DNA of 64,000 nucleotides from NCBI RefSeq assembly GCF_026127265.1, contig NZ_WWFG01000001.1, forward strand, positions 3,268,501 to 3,332,500, given 5' to 3'. Positions 8,422-16,483 of this stretch are shown here, in pieces. The notes below the pieces were generated by a model. It was not told where the DNA came from. It was given only the letters and a program-made list of their open reading frames with translations, and searched no databases. Positions within the stretch are counted from its first letter, which is position 1; every line of letters begins with the position of its first letter. This stretch comes from Nostoc sp. KVJ3 (GTDB lineage Bacteria; Cyanobacteriota; Cyanobacteriia; Cyanobacteriales; Nostocaceae). The position numbers were made by a program, and so were the translations under genes.

Positions 8422-9354
8422 ATGTACGCTTCGACTAAATTACCGCGCACATCTGCTTTATTTATCAGTGCATTATTGGGAGGATTGATTTTTACCAGTT
8501 GTGCCTCTTCCACTCAGTCAGCAAATAAGGCTTTACCTCCAAGCGCACCCGATGGTGCGGTAAATTCAGCAGCTGCACCTGCAAGTGAAAGGAGTAGTTC
8601 TCTAAAGACGGAAGCGGAAGCTGCACCAATAGCCCGTTCACGTCCCCAACTTATTAAAAAGGCAGCAATCTCCTTAACTGTCAACTCTGTAGATCGGGCT
8701 ATTGAGGCTGTTTCGCAAATTATCAATCAACAGCAAGGGGATTTGATCGGGTTGAAACAACAACAACCCAAAAGTGACAACCCGCGTTACACAGCAACAA
8801 TCCAATTGCGGATACCAGAAAATCGTCTAGAACCTACCCTGGAAGAACTAGCTAAATTAGGCACTGTTGAAAGTCGTAATATCACTGCCGAAGATGTGGG
8901 CGATCGCTTGGTAGATTTTCAAGCTAGATTAACCAATCTACAAAAAACTGAAGCCAATTTGCAAAAAATTATGGATCGGGCAGGTTCTATTAGAGATGTG
9001 CTTAGTGTTGCTCAAGAATTAAGTAATGTTAGAGAAAGCATAGAACAAATTAATGCCCAACTCAAAAACCTCCAAAATCAAGTTGCATATTCTACAATTA
9101 CGCTCAACCTCGAAGCAGCAGTTTCTAGCACCAGTCCCCAACCTGCCTTGGGTTTGCAAGTTCAAGAAACTTGGAATAATTCTACCCACTCTTTGAGTGC
9201 ATTTTCCGTTGGCTTACTCAAGTTGGGTATTTGGTTAATTGTTTACAGTCCCTATTTGTTAATTTTTGCTGCTCTGATCTATGGTTTTAGCCGTTGGCGA
9301 CGAAATAATTCACCACGTTTGATACAAACACCAGAATCAACTCGTTCTGAATGA
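8422..9354 (+). CDS. DUF4349 lipoprotein
   Basis: A 310-residue envelope protein. The N terminus is a lipoprotein signal: a hydrophobic run, then LIFTSC with the lipobox Cys at 27. A Ser/Ala/Pro-rich linker (28-75) precedes the DUF4349 core (about 78-240): KKAAISLTVNSVDRAIEAVS, the GDLIGLKQQQ turn, RIPENRLEPTLEEL, VGDRLVDFQARLTNLQKTE, then a coiled coil (LKNLQNQVAYSTITLNLE). One transmembrane helix near 262-285 ends in RWRR. The family is widespread and uncharacterised. No operon partner. Confidence 0.82.
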   Translation: MYASTKLPRTSALFISALLGGLIFTSCASSTQSANKALPPSAPDGAVNSAAAPASERSSSLKTEAEAAPIARSRPQLIKKAAISLTVNSVDRAIEAVSQIINQQQGDLIGLKQQQPKSDNPRYTATIQLRIPENRLEPTLEELAKLGTVESRNITAEDVGDRLVDFQARLTNLQKTEANLQKIMDRAGSIRDVLSVAQELSNVRESIEQINAQLKNLQNQVAYSTITLNLEAAVSSTSPQPALGLQVQETWNNSTHSLSAFSVGLLKLGIWLIVYSPYLLIFAALIYGFSRWRRNNSPRLIQTPESTRSE

Positions 9355-9588
9355 ACTTGTATAAATCCTACATCTACCGTTGATAAATTTACATAAGCAA
9401 AGAGCATATTAAATATTGCCAAATCTTATTGTCTGAGCCTCTATCTTTAAACGTTCTATCTATCCTGTAGTTTTGATTACTTTAATCATTCTTCAAATGT
9501 AAACAGCAATACAAAATATCTGATGACAATTTTGATACAAATTTGTTAAGAATAGTTACAATAGTCGGAATACAGGATAATATTTCTT

Positions 9589-10923
9589 ATGCTAAATTCG
9601 CTTGACAACAATCCACCCCATCAAGTAGTTATTGTTGGCGGTGGTTTTGGTGGATTATATGCAGCCAAAACACTTGCCAAGGCAGCAGTAAAGGTTACTC
9701 TGATCGATAAACGTAACTTTCATCTATTTCAACCCCTGCTATATCAAGTCGCCACAGGTGCGCTATCTCCTGCTGATATTTCCTCACCGTTGCGTTCTGT
9801 CCTCAGCAAGAGTAAGAATACGAAAGTGCTGCTGGGAGAGGTGAATAATATCGATCCAGAAGCAAAACAAGTGACTGTAGGCAACGAAGCAATAGCTTAC
9901 GACACATTGATTGTTGCCACAGGTGCGAAGCATTCCTACTTTGGCAAAGATAACTGGGAAGAATTCGCCCCAGGCTTGAAAACTGTAGAAGATGCCATAG
10001 AAATGCGTAGCCGGATTTTTTCGGCCTTTGAAGCCGCAGAGAAAGAAACCGATCCAGAAAAACGCCGGGCTTGGTTAACTTTTGTAATTGTGGGTGGCGG
10101 CCCAACCGGTGTAGAGTTAGCGGGTGCGATCGCAGAATTGGCAAATCAAACTCTCAAAGACGATTTCCGCAACATCGACACATCAGAAGCCAAGATTTTG
10201 CTATTAGAAGGGCTGGATCGGATTCTGCCACCCTTTGCACCAGAGTTATCACAAGAAGCGGAAGCATCTCTGACGCGGTTGGGGGTAATTGTCCAGACAA
10301 AAACACTGGTAACGAATATTGAAAATGATACAGTTACCCTCAAACAAGGCGATGAAGTTAAAGAAATTGCCTCAAAAACGGTATTATGGGCAGCAGGTGT
10401 AAAAGCTTCAGCAATGGGAAAAGTGCTAGCAGAACGCACAGGTGCTGAGTGCGATCGCGCTGGACGCATTATTGTTGAACCTGACTTGAGTATTAAAGGA
10501 CATCCCAATATTTTTGTAATTGGCGACTTAGCAAATTTTTCTCATCAAAATGGTAAGCCGCTACCTGGTGTTGCACCTGTAGCGAAACAGCAAGGTGAAT
10601 ATGTAGCAACATTAGTCCAAAAGCGGCTTTTAGGTAACAATTTGCCACCTTTTGCTTATACCGATCATGGTAGTTTAGCGATGATTGGGCACAATTCTGC
10701 TGTGGTAGATTTGGGCTTTATGAAACTGAAAGGTTTCTTTGCATGGCTGTTTTGGCTAGTGATTCACATCTACTTCTTAATTGAATTCAACAACAAATTA
10801 GTAGTGATGATTCAGTGGGCATGGAACTATTTCACCCGTAATCGTGGAGCAAGATTAATTACAGGTAAAGAATCAATCACGGAGTTTGTAATTGCCGATA
10901 ATAAACAGCCTGTAAATGTCTAA
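9589..10923 (+). CDS. ndb: Type II NAD(P)H:quinone oxidoreductase (NDH-2)
   Basis: A 444-residue flavoprotein. It has FAD-binding GGGFGGLYAA (17-26), HLFQPLLYQVATGALSPADI (about 46-65) typical of NDH-2, a second dinucleotide site VGGGPTGVELAG near 168, and the C-terminal FAD segment FVIGDLANF near 305. An amphipathic/hydrophobic C-terminal part (FFAWLFWLVIHIYFLIEFNN, about 384-403) fits monotopic membrane attachment. NDH-2 passes electrons from NAD(P)H to plastoquinone without proton pumping. Which cyanobacterial paralogue (NdbA, B or C) cannot be told by eye. A strong terminator follows at 10983-11023. Confidence 0.9.
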   Translation: MLNSLDNNPPHQVVIVGGGFGGLYAAKTLAKAAVKVTLIDKRNFHLFQPLLYQVATGALSPADISSPLRSVLSKSKNTKVLLGEVNNIDPEAKQVTVGNEAIAYDTLIVATGAKHSYFGKDNWEEFAPGLKTVEDAIEMRSRIFSAFEAAEKETDPEKRRAWLTFVIVGGGPTGVELAGAIAELANQTLKDDFRNIDTSEAKILLLEGLDRILPPFAPELSQEAEASLTRLGVIVQTKTLVTNIENDTVTLKQGDEVKEIASKTVLWAAGVKASAMGKVLAERTGAECDRAGRIIVEPDLSIKGHPNIFVIGDLANFSHQNGKPLPGVAPVAKQQGEYVATLVQKRLLGNNLPPFAYTDHGSLAMIGHNSAVVDLGFMKLKGFFAWLFWLVIHIYFLIEFNNKLVVMIQWAWNYFTRNRGARLITGKESITEFVIADNKQPVNV

Positions 10924-10982
10924 TTAGTCATTAGTCATTAGTTATTCTCACCTTGCCCCCTGCCTCTCCACTCCCCACTCCC

Positions 10983-11023
10983 CGCCCTCATAAATTAGCA
11001 GTAAGCTATTTGAGGGCGTTTTT
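10983..11023 (+). terminator. Rho-independent-type hairpin between ndb and dapL
   Basis: An 8-bp perfect stem CGCCCTCA/TGAGGGCG with a 20-nt loop is followed by TTTTT. It ends only 14 bp before the dapL ATG. It can end ndb transcripts; its nearness to dapL also allows an attenuator role. Confidence 0.7.
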
Positions 11024-11036
11024 CATAATCTAGATA

Positions 11037-12272
11037 ATGGCAACTATTAACGACAACTACCTGAAACTGAAAGCGGGTTATCTGTTTCCAGAAATTGCTC
11101 GGCGGGTGAATGCCTTTGCTGAAGCCAATCCTAATGCTAAAATTATCCGACTGGGCATTGGCGATGTTACCGAACCTCTGCCGGAGGCTTGCCGCACAGC
11201 GATGATTAAAGCTGTGGAAGAAATGGGCGATCGCAATACCTTCAAAGGTTACGGCCCAGAGCAAGGTTATGCTTGGTTACGGGAAAAAATTGCTACTCAC
11301 GATTTTCAAGCACGGGGAGCCGAAATTGATGCCTCCGAAATCTTTATCTCCGATGGTTCCAAGTGCGACACCGGCAATATTCTAGAAATCTTTGGTCATG
11401 ACAACATCATCGCCGTTACTGACCCAGTTTATCCCGTATACGTAGATACTAACGTTATGGTGGGAAATACGGGAGATGCTAACGATAAAGGCGAATTTGA
11501 AGGTTTAGTTTATCTACCAATTACGGCTAATAACAACTTCACCGCCGAAATTCCCTCCAAGAAAGTAGATTTAATTTATCTCTGCTTTCCCAATAACCCC
11601 ACAGGCGCAACTGCTACCAAGGAATATCTCAAAGCATGGGTGGACTATGCCAAAGCTAATAACTCGATTATTTTCTTTGATGCAGCCTACGAAGCTTACA
11701 TTACCGATCCATCACTTCCTCACTCAATTTATGAAATTGAAGGTGCAAGAGAAGTTGCGATCGAATTTCGTTCTTTCTCCAAGAACGCAGGTTTTACAGG
11801 AACTCGTTGTGCGTTAACTGTGGTACCGAAGACACTCAATGGAAAAGCCGCCGATGGTTCCGATGTAGAACTATGGAAACTCTGGAATCGTCGCCAGTCT
11901 ACCAAATTTAACGGCGTTTCTTACATCGTCCAACGGGGAGCCGAAGCGGTTTATTCTGAAGAAGGACAGGCACAAATCAAAGGATTAGTTAGCTTCTATC
12001 TAGAAAACGCCAAAATTATCCGCGAAAAACTCACAGCCGCCGGATTATCAGTTTATGGTGGCGTGAATGCACCTTACGTTTGGGTGAAAACGCCTAATGG
12101 TTTATCCAGTTGGGAATTCTTTGATAAGCTGCTGCAAACTGTCAACGTTGTAGGAACACCCGGTTCAGGCTTTGGTGCTGCGGGAGAAGGTTACTTCCGC
12201 ATTTCAGCGTTTAACAGCCGGGAAAATGTCGAAGAGGCGATGAAACGGATTACGGAAAAGTTTAAAGTGTAG
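11037..12272 (+). CDS. dapL: LL-diaminopimelate aminotransferase
   Basis: A 411-residue class I/II fold PLP aminotransferase of the DapL family. It makes LL-diaminopimelate directly from tetrahydrodipicolinate and glutamate, the lysine/peptidoglycan route used by cyanobacteria and plants. Seen: YLFPEIARRVNAFAEANP at the start, GIGDVTEPLP, FPNNPTGATATKEYL near 182, FFDAAYEAYI near 215, and the PLP lysine K249 in SFSKNAGFTGTR. C-terminal GFGAAGEGYFRISAFNSREN carries the carboxylate-binding Arg. Length and motifs are full and canonical. Its last 24 bp are repeated at 13176-13199. Confidence 0.96.
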   Translation: MATINDNYLKLKAGYLFPEIARRVNAFAEANPNAKIIRLGIGDVTEPLPEACRTAMIKAVEEMGDRNTFKGYGPEQGYAWLREKIATHDFQARGAEIDASEIFISDGSKCDTGNILEIFGHDNIIAVTDPVYPVYVDTNVMVGNTGDANDKGEFEGLVYLPITANNNFTAEIPSKKVDLIYLCFPNNPTGATATKEYLKAWVDYAKANNSIIFFDAAYEAYITDPSLPHSIYEIEGAREVAIEFRSFSKNAGFTGTRCALTVVPKTLNGKAADGSDVELWKLWNRRQSTKFNGVSYIVQRGAEAVYSEEGQAQIKGLVSFYLENAKIIREKLTAAGLSVYGGVNAPYVWVKTPNGLSSWEFFDKLLQTVNVVGTPGSGFGAAGEGYFRISAFNSRENVEEAMKRITEKFKV

Positions 12273-12309
12273 AGCGATCGCTTTTGTTAAACTCAATCTA
12301 TTAGTCTAA

Positions 12310-12343
12310 AGGTTACGGTGGGCTATATTATCCACCGTAACCT
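12310..12343 (+). terminator. 12-bp perfect stem after dapL
   Basis: aggttacggtgg pairs perfectly with ccaccgtaacct across a 10-nt loop, 38 bp after the dapL stop. No T-run follows, so it may be a processed 3' end or a repeat rather than a classical terminator. Confidence 0.55.
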
Positions 12344-12384
12344 GATAGATAATTAATTTAACTCAGCTTACTCATATTCTGATT

Positions 12385-13023
12385 ATGACTGCTGCTATCC
12401 CCATTTTCAAACCTGTTAGCCAGATGAAGTTAGCACCTGGTAGCACGGTGACTATTCCTGATGTTAGCTGGGAAGAATTTGAATCTATTTTAGAAGAATT
12501 GGGACAAAAAAGAACTACCAGAATTGCCTACAGCCAGGGTACTTTAGAAATTATGGCTCCTTTACCAGAACATGAAATACCTAAAGATTTAATTTCTGAT
12601 ATTGTCAAAATATTGCTGAAGGCTAAGAATATCAGGTATCAACCTTTTGGTTCTACCACTTTTAAACGACAAGGTGTAGCAGGAGTTGAACCTGATGCTT
12701 GCTTTTATATTCAGAATTATCAACAGATGATTGGTCATCGTCGCTTGCAATCTAACGATCCACCACCAGATTTAGCGATTGAGACTGATGTCACATCAAA
12801 AACTACTCTCGATGCTTATGAAGCCATTGGAGTCCCAGAACTATGGATTTATGACAGTGCAAACCTTTCTATTTATTTGCTGAGAGAGGGGAAATACATA
12901 AAATCTAACACCAGTCCTAATTTTGAAGATATAGCGATTACTCAAATTATTCCTACCACTGTGGAACGTAGTTGGCAAGTAGGAAGTTTTCAAGCTTTGG
13001 AAGAATTGGAAGCGATGATTTAG
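12385..13023 (+). CDS. Uma2-family (DUF820) endonuclease-like protein
   Basis: A 212-residue protein with the Uma2/DUF820 PD-(D/E)XK fold signature: SWEEFESILEELG near 29, RIAYSQGTLEIMAPLPEHE near 46, GVEPDACFYI near 101 (catalytic E/D), PPDLAIETDVTSKTTLD near 130 (the D-x-E core), and GVPELWIYD near 150. The family has exploded in filamentous cyanobacteria and its cellular job is unknown. It stands between dapL and a duplicated dapL tail, which suggests the gene arrived by insertion. Confidence 0.88.
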   Translation: MTAAIPIFKPVSQMKLAPGSTVTIPDVSWEEFESILEELGQKRTTRIAYSQGTLEIMAPLPEHEIPKDLISDIVKILLKAKNIRYQPFGSTTFKRQGVAGVEPDACFYIQNYQQMIGHRRLQSNDPPPDLAIETDVTSKTTLDAYEAIGVPELWIYDSANLSIYLLREGKYIKSNTSPNFEDIAITQIIPTTVERSWQVGSFQALEELEAMI

Positions 13024-13175
13024 TAAATGATCAATTAGGCATCGCTCATTGTGAGTTACTGCCAAATGTGGAGATTGCTATAATTGCAATATATGCAGTA
13101 GCAACAAATATGCTGGAATTTGCGATCCTATTTAGTAAAATAGTGAAATAAATGGCGAGTTAAACAGTTCAGCAA

Positions 13176-13199
13176 ATTACGGAAAAGTTTAAGGTGTAG
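13176..13199 (+). repeat. Duplicate of the dapL 3' end
   Basis: Twenty-three of 24 bp match 12249-12272 (attacggaaaagtttaa then gtgtag, one A/G difference), the dapL stop region. The direct repeats bracket the Uma2 gene. Confidence 0.75.
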
Positions 13200-13284
13200 G
13201 TTTGTTGTGCATCAGTTTTGGATATCTTAAAGGTTATAGTTAAAGTTACCTAACGATCGATACTTAGAGGATTAATATTAGCAA

Positions 13285-14226
13285 ATGCCAAATAATCATT
13301 TACCAAAGACAAGATACGAAATAGCAGACAAACCTCAACTCAGACCCTATGGCTCAAAGGTTGATATTATTCTTGGTGGCAACAATCAGTTTGGTTTTGA
13401 TGGAGAAAGTTGTCTCATTTTGGGTAATGAGCTGATAGTTCGTCTCATTCCTCGGCAAAACAAGAAGTTTGAGTTTCAGAAATTTACAGCCTATTTAGAA
13501 GGTTTTGCTACTGCTAGCGAAGCAGAGGAGGCTGGTTTAAAGTTTGCGATGTAAGTTTTGTGGGCAGCAGTCTCATTAGGATGTCCACTACGGTTAGAAT
13601 ATCACACTCCGCTGCCATGTGTAGTATACGATCGGACTCCACAGGAAGGGATGCTGATGGGGGTAGAATTTCGTGGTATGTTAACCAGTGGAGCAAGTCT
13701 AGTTGTTGAGGTATTGGAGCAAACTTTCACTTCTAATGTCCCAATTAATAATAAACAGCTACTTGTTTCAATGGAGCTTTTTGCCGCAGCTCGTTTAGAG
13801 GTAACAGAACGTGCAAGATTTGTTGGGCTGATATCGGCACTTGAGCCATTAGCTGAACAGAAAAAATTTGAATACCCAGACTTAAAAAAGATTGTCAAAG
13901 AGACCTTAAACAAGGTGCAAGATTCAGTGGATTTACCTGATGATATAAAGCGATCGCTCGAAGGGAGTATCAGGAATCTAACACGCGAATCTGTATCACA
14001 CGCTATTAAACGCCTTATTACAACTCATTTATCTGAGGACAAAATGGCATTAGAAATTCTGCAAGAAGCTTATACAATCCGCAGCAAGATTCTACATGAA
14101 GGGGCTTTCTATCCAGATTTACGCGATAAAAGTTATAAAATTGAAGATGTTATACGCCGTCTCTACTCTGCCATAGTCGGATACGAACTTCGCTCCCCAG
14201 CAGTCACATATACAAATAATGATTAG
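13285..14226 (+). pseudogene. HEPN-like gene interrupted by an in-frame TAA
   Basis: Two frames, 13285-13554 (89 codons) and 13558-14226, are in the same phase and separated only by TAA at 13552-13554 and a GTT. Read through, the protein is about 313 residues: a beta-rich N-terminal part (ESCLILGNELIVRLIPRQNK, then AEEAGLKFAM*VLWAAVSLG) and a helical C-terminal domain with IRSKILHEG near the end. RSKILH is the R-x4-H motif of HEPN ribonucleases (Apea-like). A single TCA-to-TAA change would explain the break. Alternatives are a sequencing error, readthrough, or two separate proteins. The second part has only a TTG start without a ribosome site, so an inactive gene is more likely. Confidence 0.6.
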
Positions 14227-14287
14227 CCTTGAGATGAACAGTTAAATTCAAGGTTCGATTTTACAGGTTAGACAAAGCGCGATCGCT

Positions 14288-14584
14288 TCATGTTGTGCTT
14301 GTCAACTTAGAATTTCGGGTAAGTTTGGCAGAATGACTTTCTGGCTCTGAATACATAGCAAATAACTCACTAAAAACCTCTTCCCCATTAATCTCTCCAC
14401 TACTAACAAATCGTTCTACCTCAACCGAACCATCCTCAAAAAATTCCACTTCCCATCGTTCACCAGCCACCGCTACATTGACCATAATGGTTTCATCCCG
14501 ATGATGAGCTAAGGTGTAACTAATTTTCTCTTGTTCCAATTGATTTAGAAAGGTAACTAGTTTGCCAAATCCATGATTCTTCAT
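14288..14584 (-). CDS. Small conserved protein, downstream member of overlapping pair
   Basis: A 98-residue acidic protein. YTLAHHRDETIMVNVAVAGE and RWEVEFFEDGSVEVERFVSS form a compact alpha/beta domain I recognise only as a recurrent cyanobacterial hypothetical; the last 15 residues look disordered. Its ATG overlaps the end of the upstream 60-residue gene by 4 bp (ATGA, 14581-14584), so the two should be translationally coupled. Such small overlapping pairs are often toxin-antitoxin modules, but I cannot assign either partner to a known family. Confidence 0.6.
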   Translation of the reverse strand: MKNHGFGKLVTFLNQLEQEKISYTLAHHRDETIMVNVAVAGERWEVEFFEDGSVEVERFVSSGEINGEEVFSELFAMYSEPESHSAKLTRNSKLTSTT

Positions 14585-14763
14585 TTGTCAAACCTCTTAT
14601 CACTTAATAACTTGCGAACAAATTTAAAACCTGATTGATTTATTTCTGCTCCCGCTTCAATCTCTTCCCATAGCATTTCACAAAACTCATCCCAACTGGG
14701 CGATTCTTCTGGGAGTGGAGCCTGTTTTATACTACCCTTCTTGTACTTCAGGATTTCAGACAC
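14581..14763 (-). CDS. Small conserved protein, upstream member of overlapping pair
   Basis: A 60-residue protein: MSEILKYKKGSIKQAPLPEE, then SPSWDEFCEMLWEEIEAG and a basic end KLLSDKRFDK. A WDEFxEMxWEEI helix with a KFVRKLLSDKRFDK tail recurs in small cyanobacterial proteins next to partners like the 98-residue gene. It overlaps that partner by 4 bp. Function is unknown; an antitoxin-like role is only a guess from size and arrangement. Confidence 0.55.
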   Translation of the reverse strand: MSEILKYKKGSIKQAPLPEESPSWDEFCEMLWEEIEAGAEINQSGFKFVRKLLSDKRFDK

Positions 14764-14930
14764 CTTTTGCCCAGCAAATTTATGTACGATTTCCCCCTCT
14801 CCTTTTGATTGAGTAGCTACTTTCCTTTATACGATAGCGACGATCGCCCATACATGACTACTCTGATGATGCGATGCCTACGGCGGTAAACTACGCACTT
14901 TCCTAATTATCCATAAATTGCATCCAGAAA

Positions 14931-16277
14931 TTATTCTTGAGAATTGTTTTCTCTTTCTTTGCTATTATCGGCTAAATCAATTTTTGGTTGCCCATAATTA
15001 GCCAAAGTCACCCCTTCTTCTAAATATACAGCAGAGTATTTACTCAAACCAATACGCTGTGCTGAGTAAATTCCAGAATGACCTGAAAATAGATAGCTCA
15101 CTACACAGCCAATAGCAATAAATACTCCCGATTCCAAACCAAATAATTCAATTCCCATTAAGGTTGATGCTATCGGTGTATTGGCTGCACCTGCAAACAC
15201 ACCCACAAATCCCATTCCTGCTAACAATGGTGTAGGTAATGCTAAAAGCAACGACAAAGCATTACCTAAAGTTGCACCAATAAAAAACAAAGGTGTTACT
15301 TCACCTCCTTTAAAACCTGCTCCTAAAGTTAGAGCAGTCATTCCCAATTTTGCGGCAAAATCCCAAGGAGGTAGTTGAGTGAAAAAAGAATCGACGATAG
15401 TAGGGATACCAAGCCCTATGTACTTAGTTGTTCCAGTTAACCCAACAATTACTGCTATCATCGCACCGCCGATTAAAGGACGCATTGGAGGATAAGATAT
15501 TTTTGTTTTAAATAAGTGATTAATTTGGTGAGTTACTTTAGCAAAGAATCTCGCTACTATTCCAAAAATTGCACCTGCAATAATGGCAGAAATTAGCCCC
15601 CAAATTGTCAGCGTCGGTATAGACGGAGCGTGTAGGTATGCGGTATGATGCAAACCTAATAACAAGGTGACTTGATTTCCAACGATCGCAGCAATCAAAG
15701 AAGGGAAAAGAGCGTCATAATGAATCTTCCCAATTGCTAAAACTTCTAGACCAAATACAGTCCCAGCTAGGGGAGTACCGAAAACTGAAGCGAATCCTCC
15801 ACTGATACCCGCCGTTAATAAAATTCGCCGATTGGCTCCTTGAAAATGTAATATTTTAGTTAACTGATCTGCTAAAGAAGCACCCATTTGTAATGCTGTA
15901 CCTTCACGACCTGCTGAACCTCCAAATAAATGTGTAAGGTTTGTTCCTAGCAAAACAAGAGGAGCCATACGGAAGGGAATAACACTTTTGGGGTTATGGA
16001 TTTCTTCTAGTAAAAGGTTATTTCCGGCTTCCACAGTGCGACCAAATTGATGATATATCCAACCACTTAAGAAGCCACCAAGGGGCAGCAAGGCAATAAT
16101 CCAGCGATGGGATTCTCGCCAATCGGTTGCCCATTCTAATGATGCCAAAAGAGCCGCAGAAGCCGTTCCAGCAAGAATGCCAACCACAATGGAAATAGGC
16201 AACCACTTAATTAGGTGTGGTAATGCAATAAACGGTTCAAATTGACGAAACTGTTTTATGAATACTCTGGCGAACAT
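14931..16277 (-). CDS. eriC: CLC-F type fluoride/proton antiporter (EriC-F)
   Basis: A 448-residue CLC-fold membrane protein with about ten hydrophobic segments. In place of the chloride-type GSGIP motif it has AGNNLLLEE (84-92), and GREGTALQMGASLAD (123-137) carries the gating Glu. AGFKGGEVTPLFFIGATLG is near 330. The GNNL and GREGT forms are those of the CLC-F fluoride exporters rather than chloride ClCs. A fluoride riboswitch lies directly upstream on the same strand, which supports F-/H+ exchange in the inner membrane. The ATG at 16277 has AAGGAG 7 bp upstream. The last 25 residues are polar and cytoplasmic. Confidence 0.88.
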   Translation of the reverse strand: MFARVFIKQFRQFEPFIALPHLIKWLPISIVVGILAGTASAALLASLEWATDWRESHRWIIALLPLGGFLSGWIYHQFGRTVEAGNNLLLEEIHNPKSVIPFRMAPLVLLGTNLTHLFGGSAGREGTALQMGASLADQLTKILHFQGANRRILLTAGISGGFASVFGTPLAGTVFGLEVLAIGKIHYDALFPSLIAAIVGNQVTLLLGLHHTAYLHAPSIPTLTIWGLISAIIAGAIFGIVARFFAKVTHQINHLFKTKISYPPMRPLIGGAMIAVIVGLTGTTKYIGLGIPTIVDSFFTQLPPWDFAAKLGMTALTLGAGFKGGEVTPLFFIGATLGNALSLLLALPTPLLAGMGFVGVFAGAANTPIASTLMGIELFGLESGVFIAIGCVVSYLFSGHSGIYSAQRIGLSKYSAVYLEEGVTLANYGQPKIDLADNSKERENNSQE

Positions 16278-16377
16278 CCCATGACTCCTTGCGGGGCGAT
16301 TTGTAGACTTACACTTTCTACAGGGGAGTCAGGTGATGCATTTAGCCAAGCCCTACTCTCCCGCAGTTAGCGGAGAA

Positions 16378-16447
16378 AGTAGGAGCCATCAGCCTTTCAA
16401 TCATGATTTTTAGGACTGAAAAGGCGGTTTTGGCGAGCTCCATCGCC
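16378..16447 (-). promoter_or_regulatory. Fluoride riboswitch (crcB motif)
   Basis: On the minus strand the aptamer reads GGCGATGGAGCTCGCC, AAAACCGCC, a variable hairpin, then GGCTGATGGCTCCTACT. These are the conserved blocks of the crcB-motif fluoride aptamer, in order. Downstream, CCTACTTTCTCCGC can pair with GCGGGAGAGTAGG, which would take the aptamer's 3' strand. A GACTCC at 16326-16331 can also pair with the GGAGTC of the eriC ribosome site. Fluoride binding should raise eriC expression. Confidence 0.9.
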
Positions 16448-16483
16448 ATTGATTTAAGAATACCATTTTTGCTTTTGATGGAA

